Shown: in pieces, positions 49,714 to 58,876 of the stretch
Position numbering within the stretch: the stretch's first letter is position 1
Layout: every line of letters begins with the position of its first letter
Source of the DNA: Clostridiales bacterium mt11
GTDB lineage: Bacteria; Bacillota; Clostridia; Tissierellales; Tepidimicrobiaceae
NCBI GenBank assembly: GCA_001282665.1
Contig: LN874947.1
Span: 724,643-788,642 of the forward strand
Length of the DNA: 64,000 nucleotides
Direction of reading: 5' to 3'
Position numbers and translations under genes: made by a program
Notes under the pieces: model-generated
What the model was told of the DNA's origin: nothing
Seen by the model: the letters and a program-made list of their open reading frames with translations, nothing else
Database searches by the model: none

Positions 49714-50937
49714 TTATTTTAAAGCTGCATTTCTACCAGATATATATCCCGATGACCAAGCCCACTGAAGATTGAATCCTCCACAGTCTCCATCTACATC
49801 TATTATTTCTCCTGCAAAGAATAATCCTTTAATAAGCTTTGATTCCATAGTAGAATTATCAATTTCATCAGTTAATACTCCTCCTGCTGTCACTTGGGCA
49901 TCTCGCCAACCCTTACTGCCAATTATGTTAAATCTCCAATCCGTCAATACTTGAGATAGTTTTTTCACTTCTTCATTGGTTAAATGGGCAATTTGTTTGT
50001 TTTTATCTATTCCCATTTCCTTCAATATAGGAAGTATTAGCCTTTTGTTTATGAGTCCAATTAATCCTATCCCTACAGTCTTCTTTGCCATAAAACTAAA
50101 TCTATATATTAGATAATCATATAACTCTTCCTGCGTCTTTGTATCAATAATGGATACTTTCAACTCTACATTTTTACCCCTATATAGGTATTCCAATGCA
50201 GCTCTACTCAACTGGAGAATAGGAGGTCCTGATATGCCATAATTAGTAAATAAAATATCCCCTCTATCCTCTTTTATCAATTTGTTTCCTTCGTAAAGTC
50301 CTGCTGTTCCTATAAATTTAACCCCATCCACTTGGTTAAACAAATCCCCATCTAACTTTAATTGAACCAATCCTGGAAAAACTTCAACTATACTATGCCC
50401 TAGTTTTTGTGCCAAAGCATAACCATTTCCATCTGATCCTGTAGAAGGTGCTGCATTTCCTCCTGTAGCTAAGATAACCCTATCCCCATATATCTTTTCT
50501 TTATTATTTAATGTCAATACAAAATTCTTTTCTTTTCTAATGTCTACCACATAAGCGTCTGTAATAACTTCGATGCCTAAATCCTCTAATTCAAATCGAA
50601 GTACATCTAATATACTAGAACTTTGAAATGACAGCGGAAACACCTTACCGTTCTCTTCTACGGCAGGGGTTATACCTAGCTGTTCAAAAAAGTCCATAGT
50701 CTTATCTACCCCAAATTTGGATAAACAGCTATATGGAAATTTTGGATTTTTGCTATGATAATTGTTGATGGATAAATTTATATTAGTATAATTGCATCGT
50801 CCATTTCCAGTTGCCAATATCTTCTTACCTACTCGATTATTCCTTTCAAGTACAGTTACATCTGCACCGTGGTTTTTTGCTGATATAGCAGCCATCATTC
50901 CTGCTGCTCCGCCGCCTATGACTAACACCTTTAACAT
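49714..50937 (-). CDS. HI0933/BaiN-family FAD-dependent oxidoreductase
   Basis: 407 residues from ATG 50935-50937, which has AAGGAG about 11 nt upstream; an in-frame ATG 15 codons earlier is unsupported. N-terminal FAD fold MLKVLVIGGGAAGMMAAISA, VGKKILATGNGRCNYTNI, VILATGGNAAPSTGSDGNGY and C-terminal GLFFAGEIIDVDGDCGGFNL with WAWSSGYISG. Family includes BaiN-type flavin reductases; here the substrate is unknown. Soluble, no signal peptide. Confidence 0.9.
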   Translation of the reverse strand: MLKVLVIGGGAAGMMAAISAKNHGADVTVLERNNRVGKKILATGNGRCNYTNINLSINNYHSKNPKFPYSCLSKFGVDKTMDFFEQLGITPAVEENGKVFPLSFQSSSILDVLRFELEDLGIEVITDAYVVDIRKEKNFVLTLNNKEKIYGDRVILATGGNAAPSTGSDGNGYALAQKLGHSIVEVFPGLVQLKLDGDLFNQVDGVKFIGTAGLYEGNKLIKEDRGDILFTNYGISGPPILQLSRAALEYLYRGKNVELKVSIIDTKTQEELYDYLIYRFSFMAKKTVGIGLIGLINKRLILPILKEMGIDKNKQIAHLTNEEVKKLSQVLTDWRFNIIGSKGWRDAQVTAGGVLTDEIDNSTMESKLIKGLFFAGEIIDVDGDCGGFNLQWAWSSGYISGRNAALK

Positions 50938-51053
50938 AATAATACTTACTCCTTCCCCAATTAGGGTTATGATAACTTTCATCTTAATTTTTTATCATTC
51001 CTTTACATTTTATACGTTATTAATGATTTTGTCCATTTTAAAGATTTAAAATT

Positions 51054-51100
51054 AAAAAGGTTGAAGTCTCTCACCTTTAAGTGAATAAACTTCAACCTTA
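51054..51100 (-). terminator. Terminator of the PTS-DUF871 operon
   Basis: Minus strand AAGGTTGAAGT, loop containing its own CACTT/AGGTG stem, ACTTCAACCTTTTTAATTTT. Eleven-base-pair outer stem with U run. Confidence 0.75.
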
Positions 51101-51152
51101 ATATAGATTTATAATCGGAGTGCCTGCTAGGGCCAACCTTAATATAGATTTA
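51092..51152. repeat. 20-bp direct repeat flanking a short insert
   Basis: AACCTTAATATAGATTTATA occurs at 51094-51113 and again at 51135-51154 (first base of each C-AACC start may shift by one), separated by about 21 nt containing CGGAGTGCCTGCTAGGGC, which is far more GC-rich than its surroundings. It lies between the DUF871 stop and its terminator. Origin unknown: tandem duplication or a footprint of an excised element. Confidence 0.55.
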
Positions 51153-51156
51153 TATC

Positions 51157-52239
51157 CTATTTTTCTAGTTTAAACTTTTGCCAAGGTCTTATATGGTCAA
51201 GTAAATATATCTCTTCATCTGAGATTCTCCCAACTACACTAGTTCTACCGCTATTTATCATAGGCTTTAATGCTATTTGCAGCTCTCCTGCATAGTGCTC
51301 ATATAGGCTGCTGTCAATTATAATGTCGCCTCTTTCTATGTCCTTAGGATTCATGACTTTAAAATCATGTCCTTTATATTTAACTCTACTTTGAGTTGAT
51401 CTAATTACGTATTCTGATACATCCCCTCTGTTAAAATGAAATTCTTCTAATACAATATTCTTTTCTACCTCTGGCAGATCATCTATAAGTTCTACTTTCA
51501 GCGTAAGTATATCCTTATCCATTTCCCCAAGGGTTTTTAATTCTTCTTCTGATGCGTAACAATTAGATATGATAACATCATCTATAAGCCCTGTGTTGAA
51601 AAAGTCCTTTGCTTGAACTTCTATAGGAAGTTCTCTATGTTCCTCTAAAGTAGGTAAACCTTCATTAACTGGCCATGGACCGAAATTAGCATTTTGGGAG
51701 GAAACAAAGGCAGCTGTTCTAAGACCATATCTTTTAAACATCTCCGTAGTCTTTATAAAGTGTTCTCTAGATATTCCCGTATACCTATGAGGATAAAAAT
51801 TATGACACCCAATGATATTATCCTTATTTGGTCTGTAGCTCATTATATTCTCCAGATATCTAGTACCGCTGCTCATATTCAATTCAATCTTTAAACCATA
51901 GGGGTTAAAGCTCATAATACTTTCCTCATTACCGCTAAAACCTAAATCCAATCTAATACCATTTAAATTCATATCTTTAAAAAACTTTAAATCTGAATAA
52001 TGGATATTAAAAGCTTCAAACACAGAAGGAGATACATCAGCAATGACTTCCATACCAAGATTCCGTCCATATTGTACTATTTCTTTAAACTCATTCAAGG
52101 CAATTTCACTATCCCCTTCTACATATAGGAGGTTTGTAAACACTCTAGTAAATCCATATTTAGCTGCCAAGCTTAAATATCTTTTATTGTCTTCTCTAGA
52201 CGATCTATTCGGATATATGGATACTCCTAATCTACGCAT
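51157..52239 (-). CDS. DUF871 protein, MupG-like 6-phospho-N-acetylmuramidase candidate
   Basis: 360 residues from ATG 52237-52239 (preceded by AAGGAG at 8 nt); the GTG two codons earlier is too close. TIM-barrel-like start RRLGVSIYPNRSSREDNKRY, then FTRVFTNLLY, GIRLDLGFSGNEE, CHNFYPHRYTGIS and a C-terminal cyclophilin-like domain. The characterised member, MupG of Staphylococcus aureus, splits MurNAc-6P-GlcNAc taken up by a PTS. Here it overlaps the IIA gene by 8 nt, strongly linking it to this PTS. Real substrate not proven. Confidence 0.85.
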   Translation of the reverse strand: MRRLGVSIYPNRSSREDNKRYLSLAAKYGFTRVFTNLLYVEGDSEIALNEFKEIVQYGRNLGMEVIADVSPSVFEAFNIHYSDLKFFKDMNLNGIRLDLGFSGNEESIMSFNPYGLKIELNMSSGTRYLENIMSYRPNKDNIIGCHNFYPHRYTGISREHFIKTTEMFKRYGLRTAAFVSSQNANFGPWPVNEGLPTLEEHRELPIEVQAKDFFNTGLIDDVIISNCYASEEELKTLGEMDKDILTLKVELIDDLPEVEKNIVLEEFHFNRGDVSEYVIRSTQSRVKYKGHDFKVMNPKDIERGDIIIDSSLYEHYAGELQIALKPMINSGRTSVVGRISDEEIYLLDHIRPWQKFKLEK

Positions 52240-52573
52240 TAGCACTACTCCTTCCCTCTATTAGAGAACTATAAACTATTTCATATAGGTCTAAAAATTC
52301 ATTGGCCATATCTCTAACCGTTATTGCATTCATTAAATGATCTTGAGCATGGATAAGGAGCAATGAAAAATCCTGTTTATTACCTTGAGCCTCCGATTGA
52401 ATTAGCTTCGTTTGGCTTTTATGAGCACAAGAAATTTTTTCATCGGCTTCTTCTATATGGGATTTGGCCTTTTTAAAATTTCCTTTTTTCGCATAATCTA
52501 TACCTTCCATACATAGACTTCTAGCTTCACCGCTATAGTTTATAATATTCATAATTATCATCTCTAAATCCAT
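52232..52573 (-). CDS. PTS lactose/cellobiose-family IIA component
   Basis: 113 residues, all helical. The IIA-Lac signature LLLIHAQDHLMNAITVRDMA holds the phosphorylated histidine (H75 or H79). IINYSGEARSLCMEGIDYAK is also typical. Takes phosphate from HPr and passes it to IIB. Between IIC and the DUF871 gene, same strand. Confidence 0.93.
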   Translation of the reverse strand: MDLEMIIMNIINYSGEARSLCMEGIDYAKKGNFKKAKSHIEEADEKISCAHKSQTKLIQSEAQGNKQDFSLLLIHAQDHLMNAITVRDMANEFLDLYEIVYSSLIEGRSSANA

Positions 52574-52666
52574 ATTATTCTCTCCTTCTTATGTTGTAAA
52601 CTTTGCCTAGTTATATTAAATTTATTATATAATATTTATGTTAATCCCGTACCCCTTTTCCCCATA

Positions 52667-53941
52667 TTAATTACTAGTTTGACTTTCTTTTGCTTGCTTA
52701 TCGGCTAACTTTACAAATGGTATATATATAAGTATTGCAATTACAAAATTTATAGCCGCTAATAATGCCGCTCTCCAACTTTGCGCTGTAGCTCCTGTAG
52801 CTAAAAATGCACCAGCTATTGGTGGAGTAGTCCAAGGTATAGCTACATATGTTGGAGGTGCAAATCCTGTAGCTGTCCCAATATAGCCTATTAAAGTTAA
52901 TATTCCAGGTGTTATTATAAATGGAATAAATAATATTGGGTTGAGTACTATTGGTACTCCAAACATCATAGGCTCATTGATTTGGAATATTCCTGAAGGT
53001 GCAGACAATTTAGCTACCTCTTTATATTCAGTTCTTTTCTTAGTAAATAAGAATATAGCAACTATCAATGCTAATGTAGCTCCAGAACCTCCTAAATGTA
53101 CATAGGCATCGAAGAAAACCCTTGTTATTACATTAGGTGCTGCTTTTCCTGCTTCTATAGCCGCAGCATTCTCTGCAAGTGCAGGTAAATATAAAGCATT
53201 CATTACTGGATCTAATATATTAGCACCATGAAGCCCAAAGAACCAAAATAGATTGATTAACATAGCCATTACCATAGCTGAACCTACTCCTTGGCTAAAC
53301 CCCTGTAATGGTTTTTGTATGCCTTCATATATTACATCGTATAAACTAACACCACCTAATTTATCTATTATAAGGAATACAATACCAAATATAAACATGG
53401 TAATCATACCAGGTATAACTGCTGCAAAAGCTCTACCTACTGCTGGTGGAACTTCTTCAGGCATCTTTATAGTTAAATCCTTTTTCGTTAGTTTTACAAA
53501 TATTTCAGTAGCAATTAACGCTACTATTAATCCTGTAAATAAACCTGTAGCTTGTAAATATCCCCAATGAATATACCCCCAACCAGCATCCCCATGAGAT
53601 TGCGGTAATGTAGCAAAATAAGAACCAACTGCTATCAATCCAGCTGCAACAGGATCTACTTCATAAGATTTTGCTAAACTATAACCTATAGAAAAAACAA
53701 CTAATAAAGTCATTATAGCTAAAGATCCCCACCAAACCTGATCACATATTGGAATCAATCCCCCTAATGGAGATATCCATTTAAAAATAGTGTTCTTTAA
53801 TAGTAAAGCAGTGGAGCCTGCAAGTATCAATGGCATAATAGCAACAAATCCATCACGAATAGCTACTAAATGCCTTTGCCCACCAATCTTAGCTGCAACT
53901 GGTACAAACTTCTTTTCCATAAAATCCATAAACTTCTTCAT
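52667..53941 (-). CDS. PTS lactose/cellobiose-family IIC permease
   Basis: 424 residues, about ten membrane helices. Starts MKKFMDFMEKKFVPVAAKIG, then HLVAIRDGFVAIMPLILAGS, NLFWFFGLHGANILDPVMNA and NEPMMFGVPIVLNPILFIPF (the conserved substrate-binding E and H regions of IIC-Cel). Imports and phosphorylates a beta-disaccharide or similar sugar together with IIA and IIB. IIC comes 32 nt after IIB. Confidence 0.94.
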   Translation of the reverse strand: MKKFMDFMEKKFVPVAAKIGGQRHLVAIRDGFVAIMPLILAGSTALLLKNTIFKWISPLGGLIPICDQVWWGSLAIMTLLVVFSIGYSLAKSYEVDPVAAGLIAVGSYFATLPQSHGDAGWGYIHWGYLQATGLFTGLIVALIATEIFVKLTKKDLTIKMPEEVPPAVGRAFAAVIPGMITMFIFGIVFLIIDKLGGVSLYDVIYEGIQKPLQGFSQGVGSAMVMAMLINLFWFFGLHGANILDPVMNALYLPALAENAAAIEAGKAAPNVITRVFFDAYVHLGGSGATLALIVAIFLFTKKRTEYKEVAKLSAPSGIFQINEPMMFGVPIVLNPILFIPFIITPGILTLIGYIGTATGFAPPTYVAIPWTTPPIAGAFLATGATAQSWRAALLAAINFVIAILIYIPFVKLADKQAKESQTSN

Positions 53942-53973
53942 GTTGATCCCCCTTTTAAACCTAAGCTATTTTA

Positions 53974-54282
53974 TTAGTTCTCCACCATACTTAAAGCCTG
54001 TTCTAAAACCTTTTCCCCATTCATAGTCCCATAGTATACGGTATTCACCACATCTACGGGTACCCCTTTTTTGTTCATCATCTCTTTCATCTTTGGTAAT
54101 AGATACCTTACTTGAGGTCCAAGTAGCATAATATCGGCTTTATCTACATTGTTCTTTACATCTGCCTCTGCTACAGCAAATACCTTTACATCTAATTCCT
54201 TTTCCTTAGCTACTTTGTTCATCTTACTGACTAGTAAACTAGTTGACATGCCTGCTGAACAAACAAGCATTATATTTAGCAT
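53974..54282 (-). CDS. PTS lactose/cellobiose-family IIB component
   Basis: 102 residues from ATG 54280-54282 (AAAGGA before it; the ATG six codons earlier starts inside that region). [20 protein letters not shown] carries the phosphocysteine (Cys 8) and its P-loop-like anion site; [18 protein letters not shown] follows family pattern. First gene of the operon, 75 nt after the sigma-54 promoter start. Confidence 0.93.
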   Translation of the reverse strand: MLNIMLVCSAGMSTSLLVSKMNKVAKEKELDVKVFAVAEADVKNNVDKADIMLLGPQVRYLLPKMKEMMNKKGVPVDVVNTVYYGTMNGEKVLEQALSMVEN

Positions 54283-54368
54283 AAGATCAGTCCTTTCCAT
54301 AAAATATGGTCACATACTTATCTTTCTTCACCTCCTATACCACATTCTTCTATGTACCATATAATAAT

Positions 54369-54385
54369 TGCAATTACTTTGCCAA
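54369..54385 (-). promoter_or_regulatory. Sigma-54 promoter of the PTS operon
   Basis: Minus strand TTGGCAAAGTAATTGCA: -24 GG and -12 GC with the required 10-bp register (TGGCA-N6-TTGCA), one mismatch from TGGCAC-N5-TTGC. It lies about 87 nt before the IIB start and downstream of a sigma-54 activator gene, which is strong context. Confidence 0.85.
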
Positions 54386-54460
54386 CAATTTAATTTAGAG
54401 GAATTTATAATAAATATTTTTGTAAGTTCCTCCTAATGCCAATTTTAACGGGTTCTATCT

Positions 54461-54486
54461 ATTCTATTTAAGTAATCAAATAGAAT
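54461..54486 (-). promoter_or_regulatory. Inverted repeat, candidate enhancer site of the LevR-type activator
   Basis: ATTCTATTT (54461-54469), 8-nt spacer, AAATAGAAT (54478-54486): a perfect 9-bp inverted repeat, 76-100 bp upstream of the sigma-54 promoter, the expected distance for an activator site. It lacks a U run, so it is not a terminator. Confidence 0.6.
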
Positions 54487-54530
54487 AAATGAAGCATTCT
54501 ACAGTGTAATTGTTTCTATAAAAAATAAAA

Positions 54531-54553
54531 TAGTGTGTAGCTTTCTACACACT
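54531..54553 (-). terminator. Terminator of the LevR-type regulator gene
   Basis: Minus strand AGTGTGTAG-AAAG-CTACACACT then ATTTTATTTTTT. The stop codon TAG lies in the stem. Confidence 0.85.
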
Positions 54554-57265
54554 ACTGCACACTACTTTATTTGATATAAATAATTTTAATATATATGCCA
54601 TTTCATGTTCCCCTATAGATACTCTATACTTTTTCTCCATAAAAACGATAGATTCTCTGATAATTTCCATCTCTTTATAATAATTTTTTTTATACTCCTC
54701 TATATTTTCAAAATTCCTAGGTACTACACCTTTTAATAAGTTATCTACTAAAAAGGATACATGTAGTACTATTCCCATCTTAACATCCGAAATTATTTCT
54801 ATCCCAAGCTTATTTTCAATATTATAGATTAAACATTTACTGTCTTTTGTTATTTCGTTTCCATCAAGGTATTCTAGATGTTCTGATAGAGATTCTGCTA
54901 TTTTAGAATACATATTTTCTTCATCTATAATTTTATTTAGTCTATTTATGCCATTACCTTTAAATACTTCTATTGCAGGTATAAAAGGAATCCACTCTAT
55001 ATCAATATATACAGTTCCTACAATGGCTATAATATTATATCTTTGACTCAATTTATATATTCTATCTTCTATTCCATTTTCATCTATTATATTCATAGAA
55101 ATTATATCTATTTCCTCTGTTTCCAATCTATCTTCAATTATAGTACCAATTTTCTTAGAAGCACCATCCCCCGTAAAACAAGCAGTGACGATTATGTTTT
55201 TAATTACTTTTCTACTGCTATTTTTACTATAAAAAGTTTTATCCTTAAAGGATTCCATTATCTCTTCCAATCCATAACCAATTACAGCTTTTCTCAATAC
55301 TTCAAGAACCATAAGGGTACTAACCATTTCTATGGTTTTTACTTCTATACCGGTATCCTCTCGTATCATATCCCCAAAGGTAGTTAAAGAGCCCATATCC
55401 ACTAGCATTACTACACCTTTACCATTATTTATTTCTTCAACCTTGGCTTTTGTTATTTCATACATCAACTCTGGTTTCATAGATAAGGGCATATCCAATG
55501 CAACAGCATGTTCCGTACCTATTAGACTATTGGCTACTTCCACCATGCTGCTTGCAGTAGATTTACCATGCATAATGACGATTATCCCTACTTTGGGTTT
55601 ATCTTCTTTGGATAACTTATAGGTATCTGCAGCAAAAAACATAGCTAAATATCCTATTTCATCTACTGGGGTTTCAATACTAAATTTGCTATCTATGATC
55701 TTTGCAATTTTCATTGCAAATAAAAATTCCTTTTCATAATTTATCCTTATAAAATTTAATCTCGGATTGTATATCTTCTCCCCTTTACTTATCCTCTCTA
55801 TACTCCGCTCTAGATGAAAAGATAATCCAAAATATATCTCTTCATTGAATTCCTTTTTTAAATGTTTTTGTGCTAATAACAATATTTCCTCTGCTACTTG
55901 AAGAATATCCTTTTTTACCACATTTGATATTTCAGACTTATCGAAACGTTTAGATATGCCTCCTATGTATTTTTCAAAATGGGATTCAATATCTATGTTC
56001 ATTATTTCATTTATATCCTGTTCATCCATCCCCATATTTTTTAAAGACTCTAATTTTTCTTCAATAGCATTATAAAAATCCTCAGACCTATTATCATCTA
56101 TACTCAATAGAAGGGGTGAATCTTCGTACTCACTAAATTTTAAAATATCAGAAGTAAATTTCAATAATTCATCTACTTCTTTTCTGTTTTCATTTATTTT
56201 CATTATTCCCTTTCTTACGTGATTGGGAAGATCCCCTTGGTTTATCAATATATAGTTTAAGTTTTTGGATTTATAATTTAAAAAAGCTTTAGCACAAGCT
56301 AACTGTATATCGGATTTAAGCTGACCAATGTTATTTGGACAATCATATAACAGATATGAAGTAATGGAATTCTTATTTATATATATGCTCTTACCAATCC
56401 TACAGGACTCTTCTTTAATAAATGCTTCAATAAATCTATATCTTTCAGACAAGCTCCTATCTTTAATAGGTGGTAATGTTATTATCATTGGTATCCTACG
56501 AGTAAAAGTTCTAAGTAGATGGGAACTAGGATTTTCTGTAGTTGCTGCAATTATCCTTACATCTACATAAATTAACTTCTCCGTTTCTCCTAAAGGCCTA
56601 AAAAATCCGTTATCAATATATGTAAACAGCATCTCCTGACCTTGAGGTGGTAGTCTATGGATTTCATCTAAGAAGATAAAACCAGTATCCGCCTTAGCAA
56701 GCAACCCTTCCCTATCCCTATCAGCCCCTGTATAAGCTCCTCTTTTTACCCCAAATATTTGTGCAGTTAACAGGTTAGGGTTATCTACATAGTCTGCACA
56801 ATTAAATCTAATAAAGGGAGCTTCCTCATCTATTATCTTGGATTCAATAGCAAATCTATACATAAATTCAGCAAACATAGATTTTCCTACACCTGTTTCT
56901 CCTAAGAGTAAAGTATGGAGCCCCTTTGGAGGATACATAATGGCAGCTTTAGCTTTTTCTATAGGAAGAGCTAAACTTTGAGTTGAACCTACCATTTTAT
57001 TAAAACTATTTTTTTCTTTTGCCAAAGGTATTTTCTTTTCAGAGGTAGTATTAATATGGTTTTTAATAGATTTATATAGGACAGGTCTCCCATCAATTTT
57101 TTCTAATCTTCCATCTTTAGCAAGTACGTTTAAATATCTGCTTATATTGGATCTATCAATTTTCAATATAGGAGACATATCCATAGCAGAAATACCCTCT
57201 GGTTTTTTCTCTTCTAAGTAAATTAAAGTTTCAAATACCTCATCTATTCTACTCAAGGATTCCAC
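54545..57265 (-). CDS. LevR/ManR-type sigma-54-dependent transcriptional activator
   Basis: 906 residues. N-terminal winged helix (about 5-65, ISAMDMSPILKIDRSNISRY), AAA+ sigma-54 domain with GETGVGKS (122-129), GAYTGA (176-181) that touches sigma-54, FIFLDEIHR (196-204); then PRD1 (FGLSFHLERSIERI), an EIIA-Man-like domain (GIIVIMHGKSTASSMVEVAN), an EIIB-like stretch (VTACFTGDGASKK) and PRD2 (IVLHVSFLVDNLLKG, IGEHEMAYILKLF). Activity should be set by phosphorylation from HPr and from the PTS it controls, linking expression of 51157-54282 to sugar supply. Confidence 0.94.
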   Translation of the reverse strand: MESLSRIDEVFETLIYLEEKKPEGISAMDMSPILKIDRSNISRYLNVLAKDGRLEKIDGRPVLYKSIKNHINTTSEKKIPLAKEKNSFNKMVGSTQSLALPIEKAKAAIMYPPKGLHTLLLGETGVGKSMFAEFMYRFAIESKIIDEEAPFIRFNCADYVDNPNLLTAQIFGVKRGAYTGADRDREGLLAKADTGFIFLDEIHRLPPQGQEMLFTYIDNGFFRPLGETEKLIYVDVRIIAATTENPSSHLLRTFTRRIPMIITLPPIKDRSLSERYRFIEAFIKEESCRIGKSIYINKNSITSYLLYDCPNNIGQLKSDIQLACAKAFLNYKSKNLNYILINQGDLPNHVRKGIMKINENRKEVDELLKFTSDILKFSEYEDSPLLLSIDDNRSEDFYNAIEEKLESLKNMGMDEQDINEIMNIDIESHFEKYIGGISKRFDKSEISNVVKKDILQVAEEILLLAQKHLKKEFNEEIYFGLSFHLERSIERISKGEKIYNPRLNFIRINYEKEFLFAMKIAKIIDSKFSIETPVDEIGYLAMFFAADTYKLSKEDKPKVGIIVIMHGKSTASSMVEVANSLIGTEHAVALDMPLSMKPELMYEITKAKVEEINNGKGVVMLVDMGSLTTFGDMIREDTGIEVKTIEMVSTLMVLEVLRKAVIGYGLEEIMESFKDKTFYSKNSSRKVIKNIIVTACFTGDGASKKIGTIIEDRLETEEIDIISMNIIDENGIEDRIYKLSQRYNIIAIVGTVYIDIEWIPFIPAIEVFKGNGINRLNKIIDEENMYSKIAESLSEHLEYLDGNEITKDSKCLIYNIENKLGIEIISDVKMGIVLHVSFLVDNLLKGVVPRNFENIEEYKKNYYKEMEIIRESIVFMEKKYRVSIGEHEMAYILKLFISNKVVCSSV

Positions 57266-57344
57266 CTCCCAAATATAGGTTTATGAAGCGAGTATTTAAA
57301 ACTTATGAGAAAGTTTTATATATATTATATCAGATATAATACAT

Positions 57345-57378
57345 AAAAGCCTATCTTCAGTTGTGAAGATAGGCTTTT
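57345..57378. terminator. Terminator after uraA
   Basis: AAAAGCCTATCTTC, 6-nt loop, GAAGATAGGCTTTT: 14-bp stem shortly after the uraA stop. It also lies just before the regulator's promoter area. Confidence 0.8.
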
Positions 57379-57394
57379 GTCTATTATTAATATA

Positions 57395-58657
57395 TTAATT
57401 TTCTTTTCTATTTAAAACTGCATTTAAAATTATACCAACTATTGCAGCAAAGCTTAATCCAGATATTTCAACCGTTTCATTTATTGGAATACCTATTCTA
57501 ATTCCAAATTTACTTTGGATAATTTCACTTCCAAGACCTAGTATCAATATGGTTCCCATAATTATTATGTTCTTTAAGTTAAACTCTATTTTATTCGATT
57601 TTATGGTCTTAACTCCTATAAGGGATATCATACTAAATAACATTATACTTATTCCGCCCATAACTGGAGTTGGTATACTACTTAAAAACGCACCTATCTT
57701 GGATATGAATCCTAATGCTACTGCAAACACAGCTGCTAATCTCAATATAGATGGGTCATAGTTTTTAGTTATGGCAAGAACTCCTGTGTTTTCACCATAA
57801 GTTGTATTGGCAGGCCCTCCTATGAATGCTGCTACCGTTGTTGCTAAACCGTCCCCCAATAATGTTCTATTTAAACCTGGGTCTTCAATAAAGTTTTTAC
57901 CTACAACTTCTCCGTTTGTAGTTATATCACCTAAATGTTCCATGAATACTGCTAAAATTACTGGAGCAATTATTCCTATTGCACCTATATCAAATTTAGG
58001 TAGTCTAAAGGCTGGTACTGCAAACAATGAAGCTTCTTTTATCACATTCGTTTCTACAATTCCCATTTTTAATGAGATTAAATATCCTACTATTACACCC
58101 ATTAAAATTGATAGCTGTTTAAAAAATCCCTTACCTTTAAAATTAACTAGTAGTGCAACCCCTAATGTAATTCCTGCTATTATATAATTTTGACTAGCCA
58201 TTCCAAAAGCTGTTGGAATCAAGTTCATTCCTATTACGATAATCATTGGCCCGACTACTTGTGGAGCAAGATATTTTTGGATTTTCTCTACTCCAATTCT
58301 TTTTATTAGTAAGGATAGGAGTACGTAAATCAATCCTGCTGCTACCATTCCACCTTGAGCATATGCTAAGTCTCCATTGTATATTTCCTTTACCGTTAGT
58401 ATAACTGGTATGAAAGCGAAAGATGAACCTAAGAATACAGGAACTTTTCCTTTAGTACAGGTATGAAATATCAATGTTCCCAACCCTGCTGAAAACAAGG
58501 ATACAGATGGATCAAATCCTGTTAGTATAGGTACTAGTACTGTAGCACCAAACATAGCAATTAAATGTTGAAGAGCTAAAATAACCCTTTTTGAACTGTT
58601 CCATAAGCTAACTTCCACTTCACCATTTTTTTTCCTTGCAATAGCATTTTCTGTCAT
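57395..58657 (-). CDS. uraA: Uracil permease (UraA/NCS2 family)
   Basis: 420 residues, 12-14 membrane segments. Start at ATG 58655-58657, with AGGAGG 8 nt upstream; the frame runs open 41 codons further up but through the PyrR leader. MFGATVLVPILTGFDPSVSL, FLGSSFAFIPVILTV, VFMEHLGDITTNGEVVGKNF (substrate-site Glu) and GGPANTTYGENTGVLAITKN are family motifs. The PyrR-controlled leader supports uracil rather than xanthine as the substrate. Monocistronic. Confidence 0.95.
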   Translation of the reverse strand: MTENAIARKKNGEVEVSLWNSSKRVILALQHLIAMFGATVLVPILTGFDPSVSLFSAGLGTLIFHTCTKGKVPVFLGSSFAFIPVILTVKEIYNGDLAYAQGGMVAAGLIYVLLSLLIKRIGVEKIQKYLAPQVVGPMIIVIGMNLIPTAFGMASQNYIIAGITLGVALLVNFKGKGFFKQLSILMGVIVGYLISLKMGIVETNVIKEASLFAVPAFRLPKFDIGAIGIIAPVILAVFMEHLGDITTNGEVVGKNFIEDPGLNRTLLGDGLATTVAAFIGGPANTTYGENTGVLAITKNYDPSILRLAAVFAVALGFISKIGAFLSSIPTPVMGGISIMLFSMISLIGVKTIKSNKIEFNLKNIIIMGTILILGLGSEIIQSKFGIRIGIPINETVEISGLSFAAIVGIILNAVLNRKEN

Positions 58658-58666
58658 AAAAAAAAC

Positions 58667-58729
58667 CTCCTTTTTTAGTTTAAAGGAGAGTTTTCTCTCC
58701 TTTTCAGTCTCTCTGGACTGAGTTAAAGG
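58667..58729 (-). promoter_or_regulatory. Second PyrR-binding loop with Shine-Dalgarno switch, uraA leader
   Basis: Minus strand: CCTTTAACTCAGTCCAGAGA GACTGAAAAGG forms a PyrR loop (58699-58729; CCTTT/AAAGG and CAGTC/GACTG stems). Its last bases also start the hairpin AAAGGAGAG-AAAA-CTCTCCTTT (58682-58703), whose right arm can instead pair with the uraA ribosome site AAAGGAGG (58667-58675). So PyrR binding would free CTCTCCTTT to cover the Shine-Dalgarno. The alternatives are seen; the mechanism is inferred. Confidence 0.7.
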
Positions 58730-58756
58730 CTTATTTCGATTGTAATTTGGTTTAAT

Positions 58757-58788
58757 AAAAAAACTTCTTGCAGGCAGCAAGAAGTTTT
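58757..58788 (-). terminator. PyrR-controlled attenuator terminator, uraA leader
   Basis: Minus strand AAAACTTCTTGC-TGCCT-GCAAGAAGTTTTTTT: 12-bp stem and U run. Its 5' arm (TCTTGC) can pair with GCAAGA in the first PyrR loop, the classic antiterminator. Confidence 0.85.
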
Positions 58789-58819
58789 ATATAAAACTAT
58801 ATAAATATTCCGTCATTAC

Positions 58820-58854
58820 AATCTTGCCAGCCTCTCTGGACTGAGTTAAAGATT
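58820..58854 (-). promoter_or_regulatory. First PyrR-binding loop, uraA leader
   Basis: Minus strand AATCTTTAACTCAGTCCAGA GAGGCTGGCAAGATT: the PyrR consensus TCCAGAGAGGCT within outer AATCTT/AAGATT pairing. With UMP bound, PyrR stabilises this hairpin and lets the terminator at 58757-58788 form. Confidence 0.88.
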
Positions 58855-58876
58855 TTATATTTTTTTGTTCTTGATT

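Noticed and set aside
54461..54486. Terminator for the LevR-type gene at the inverted repeat
   Set aside because: No U run, and a proper terminator already overlaps the gene's stop codon at 54531-54553.
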